The position numbers were made by a program, and so were the translations under genes. Positions 36,675 to 38,912 of a DNA stretch of 38,912 nt are shown here, one piece after another (positions within the stretch are counted from its first letter, which is position 1; each line of letters begins with the position of its first letter). The DNA is taken from positions 1-38,912 of the IMG/VR virus record IMGVR_UViG_3300048587_000047, one strand, 5' to 3'. Under the pieces are notes generated by a model. It was not told the origin of the DNA, made no database searches, and saw only the letters and a list, made by a program, of their open reading frames with translations. The stretch is from a virus.

Positions 36675-37035
36675 ATGTCCAGCATTCAAAGCACGCCGCG
36701 AAAGGACTTCTACGTCCATATCGGGGCTCCAGACCCAATCATCGTTCGCTTCAGGGCTGGCGGCGAGGATGGCACGCTCGTCGCATTCGACAGCACGCTC
36801 AAGTTCACGTTCACGACGCCGACTTCCACAGTGACGCTGGGCGTCGGGACCGGGATCACGCTGTCGGAAGACGAGTCGGTCGCGGATGCGCGGGCGACGA
36901 TACAGATGACGGTGGCGCAGTCGCGGACGATCCCGGAAGGGGCTCTGACGAAGTACGAGATGCAACGGACCGTGGGTTCGCGCGAGGAGGTGTTCCTGAT
37001 GGGCAATCTCATCGGTGAGGGCGGGGGGAACGTCG

Positions 37036-37046
<11 letters not shown>
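36675..37046 (+). CDS. Small virion-associated beta protein, unknown
   Basis: ATG 36675 is preceded by GAGGTGACAGAGCGCC. The 123-residue product is beta-strand-like: [80 protein letters not shown]. The arrangement resembles the N-terminal domain of BppU-type baseplate proteins, which binds other tip proteins. It lies between two fibre genes, so a connector or baseplate role is plausible. Confidence 0.6.

Positions 37047-38912
<1,866 letters not shown>

Overview
The window reads as most of a temperate, tailed double-stranded DNA phage (siphovirus type, HK97-like head) of a GC-rich alphaproteobacterium, probably of the Rhizobiales/Hyphomicrobiales. It could be a free phage genome or a prophage. 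The host guess rests on a phage-borne GcrA-like regulator (GcrA is an alphaproteobacterial cell-cycle factor), a GTA-type tail chaperone and holin-like protein, a TipJ-type tail tip protein and the strong GC bias. No chromosomal gene is recognisable, and both ends cut through phage genes: a glycosyltransferase on the left and a collagen-like fibre on the right.

Layout. 1-2990 (+): end of a GT4 glycosyltransferase, then a lysis cassette (coiled-coil/TM protein, exported Cys-rich protein, intruding HNH-type endonuclease, GH24 lysozyme with a C-terminal membrane anchor, three small holin-like membrane proteins). 2987-11900 (-): one long early operon of about 25 small genes, mostly joined by 1-10 nt overlaps. 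It carries recombination genes (Bet/RecT-type annealing protein, Gp157-like protein), an HNH nuclease, a winged-helix protein, a RAMP-like protein of unknown role, two paralogous proteins with Ala-rich tandem repeats, three related small leader-peptide proteins (one an internal deletion), a Gly-rich hexamer-repeat gene and spacers made of degenerate GGCNN pentamers. 11900-12600: the switch, with a CI-like repressor (-), a Cro/YdaS-like protein (+) and recognisable promoters on both sides.

12600-18959 (+): early-right operon with a C5 cytosine methylase-like protein, VRR-NUC-like nuclease, SNF2-like helicase plus DNA methyltransferase pair, zinc-binding protein, OmpR-type winged-helix protein, GcrA homologue, replication initiator with iterons inside its gene, a partner gene overlapping it by 182 nt, and a possible late regulator. 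18956-19024 holds a promoter followed at once by a terminator, as in Q-type late control. 19149-38912 (+): late genes in canonical order: HNH, TerS, TerL, portal, protease, capsid, connectors, tail terminator, tail tube, chaperones with a clear -1 slippery site, short tape measure, DUF1833-like, NlpC/P60, I/J-type tip protein, then fibres, ending in a collagen-like fibre with carbohydrate-binding-like modules.

How it fits together. The repressor/Cro region appears to fire two divergent early operons. The right one makes replication and epigenetic functions (two methylases and a GcrA-like factor, which suggests interplay with host GANTC methylation), and late transcription then crosses the terminator into the structural genes. 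No integrase, excisionase or partition gene was found here, so the lysogenic mode is open. The most noteworthy items are the frameshift site, the GGCNN spacer arrays, the repeat-rich paralogous genes of the left operon, the GcrA/methylase set and the RAMP-like protein.
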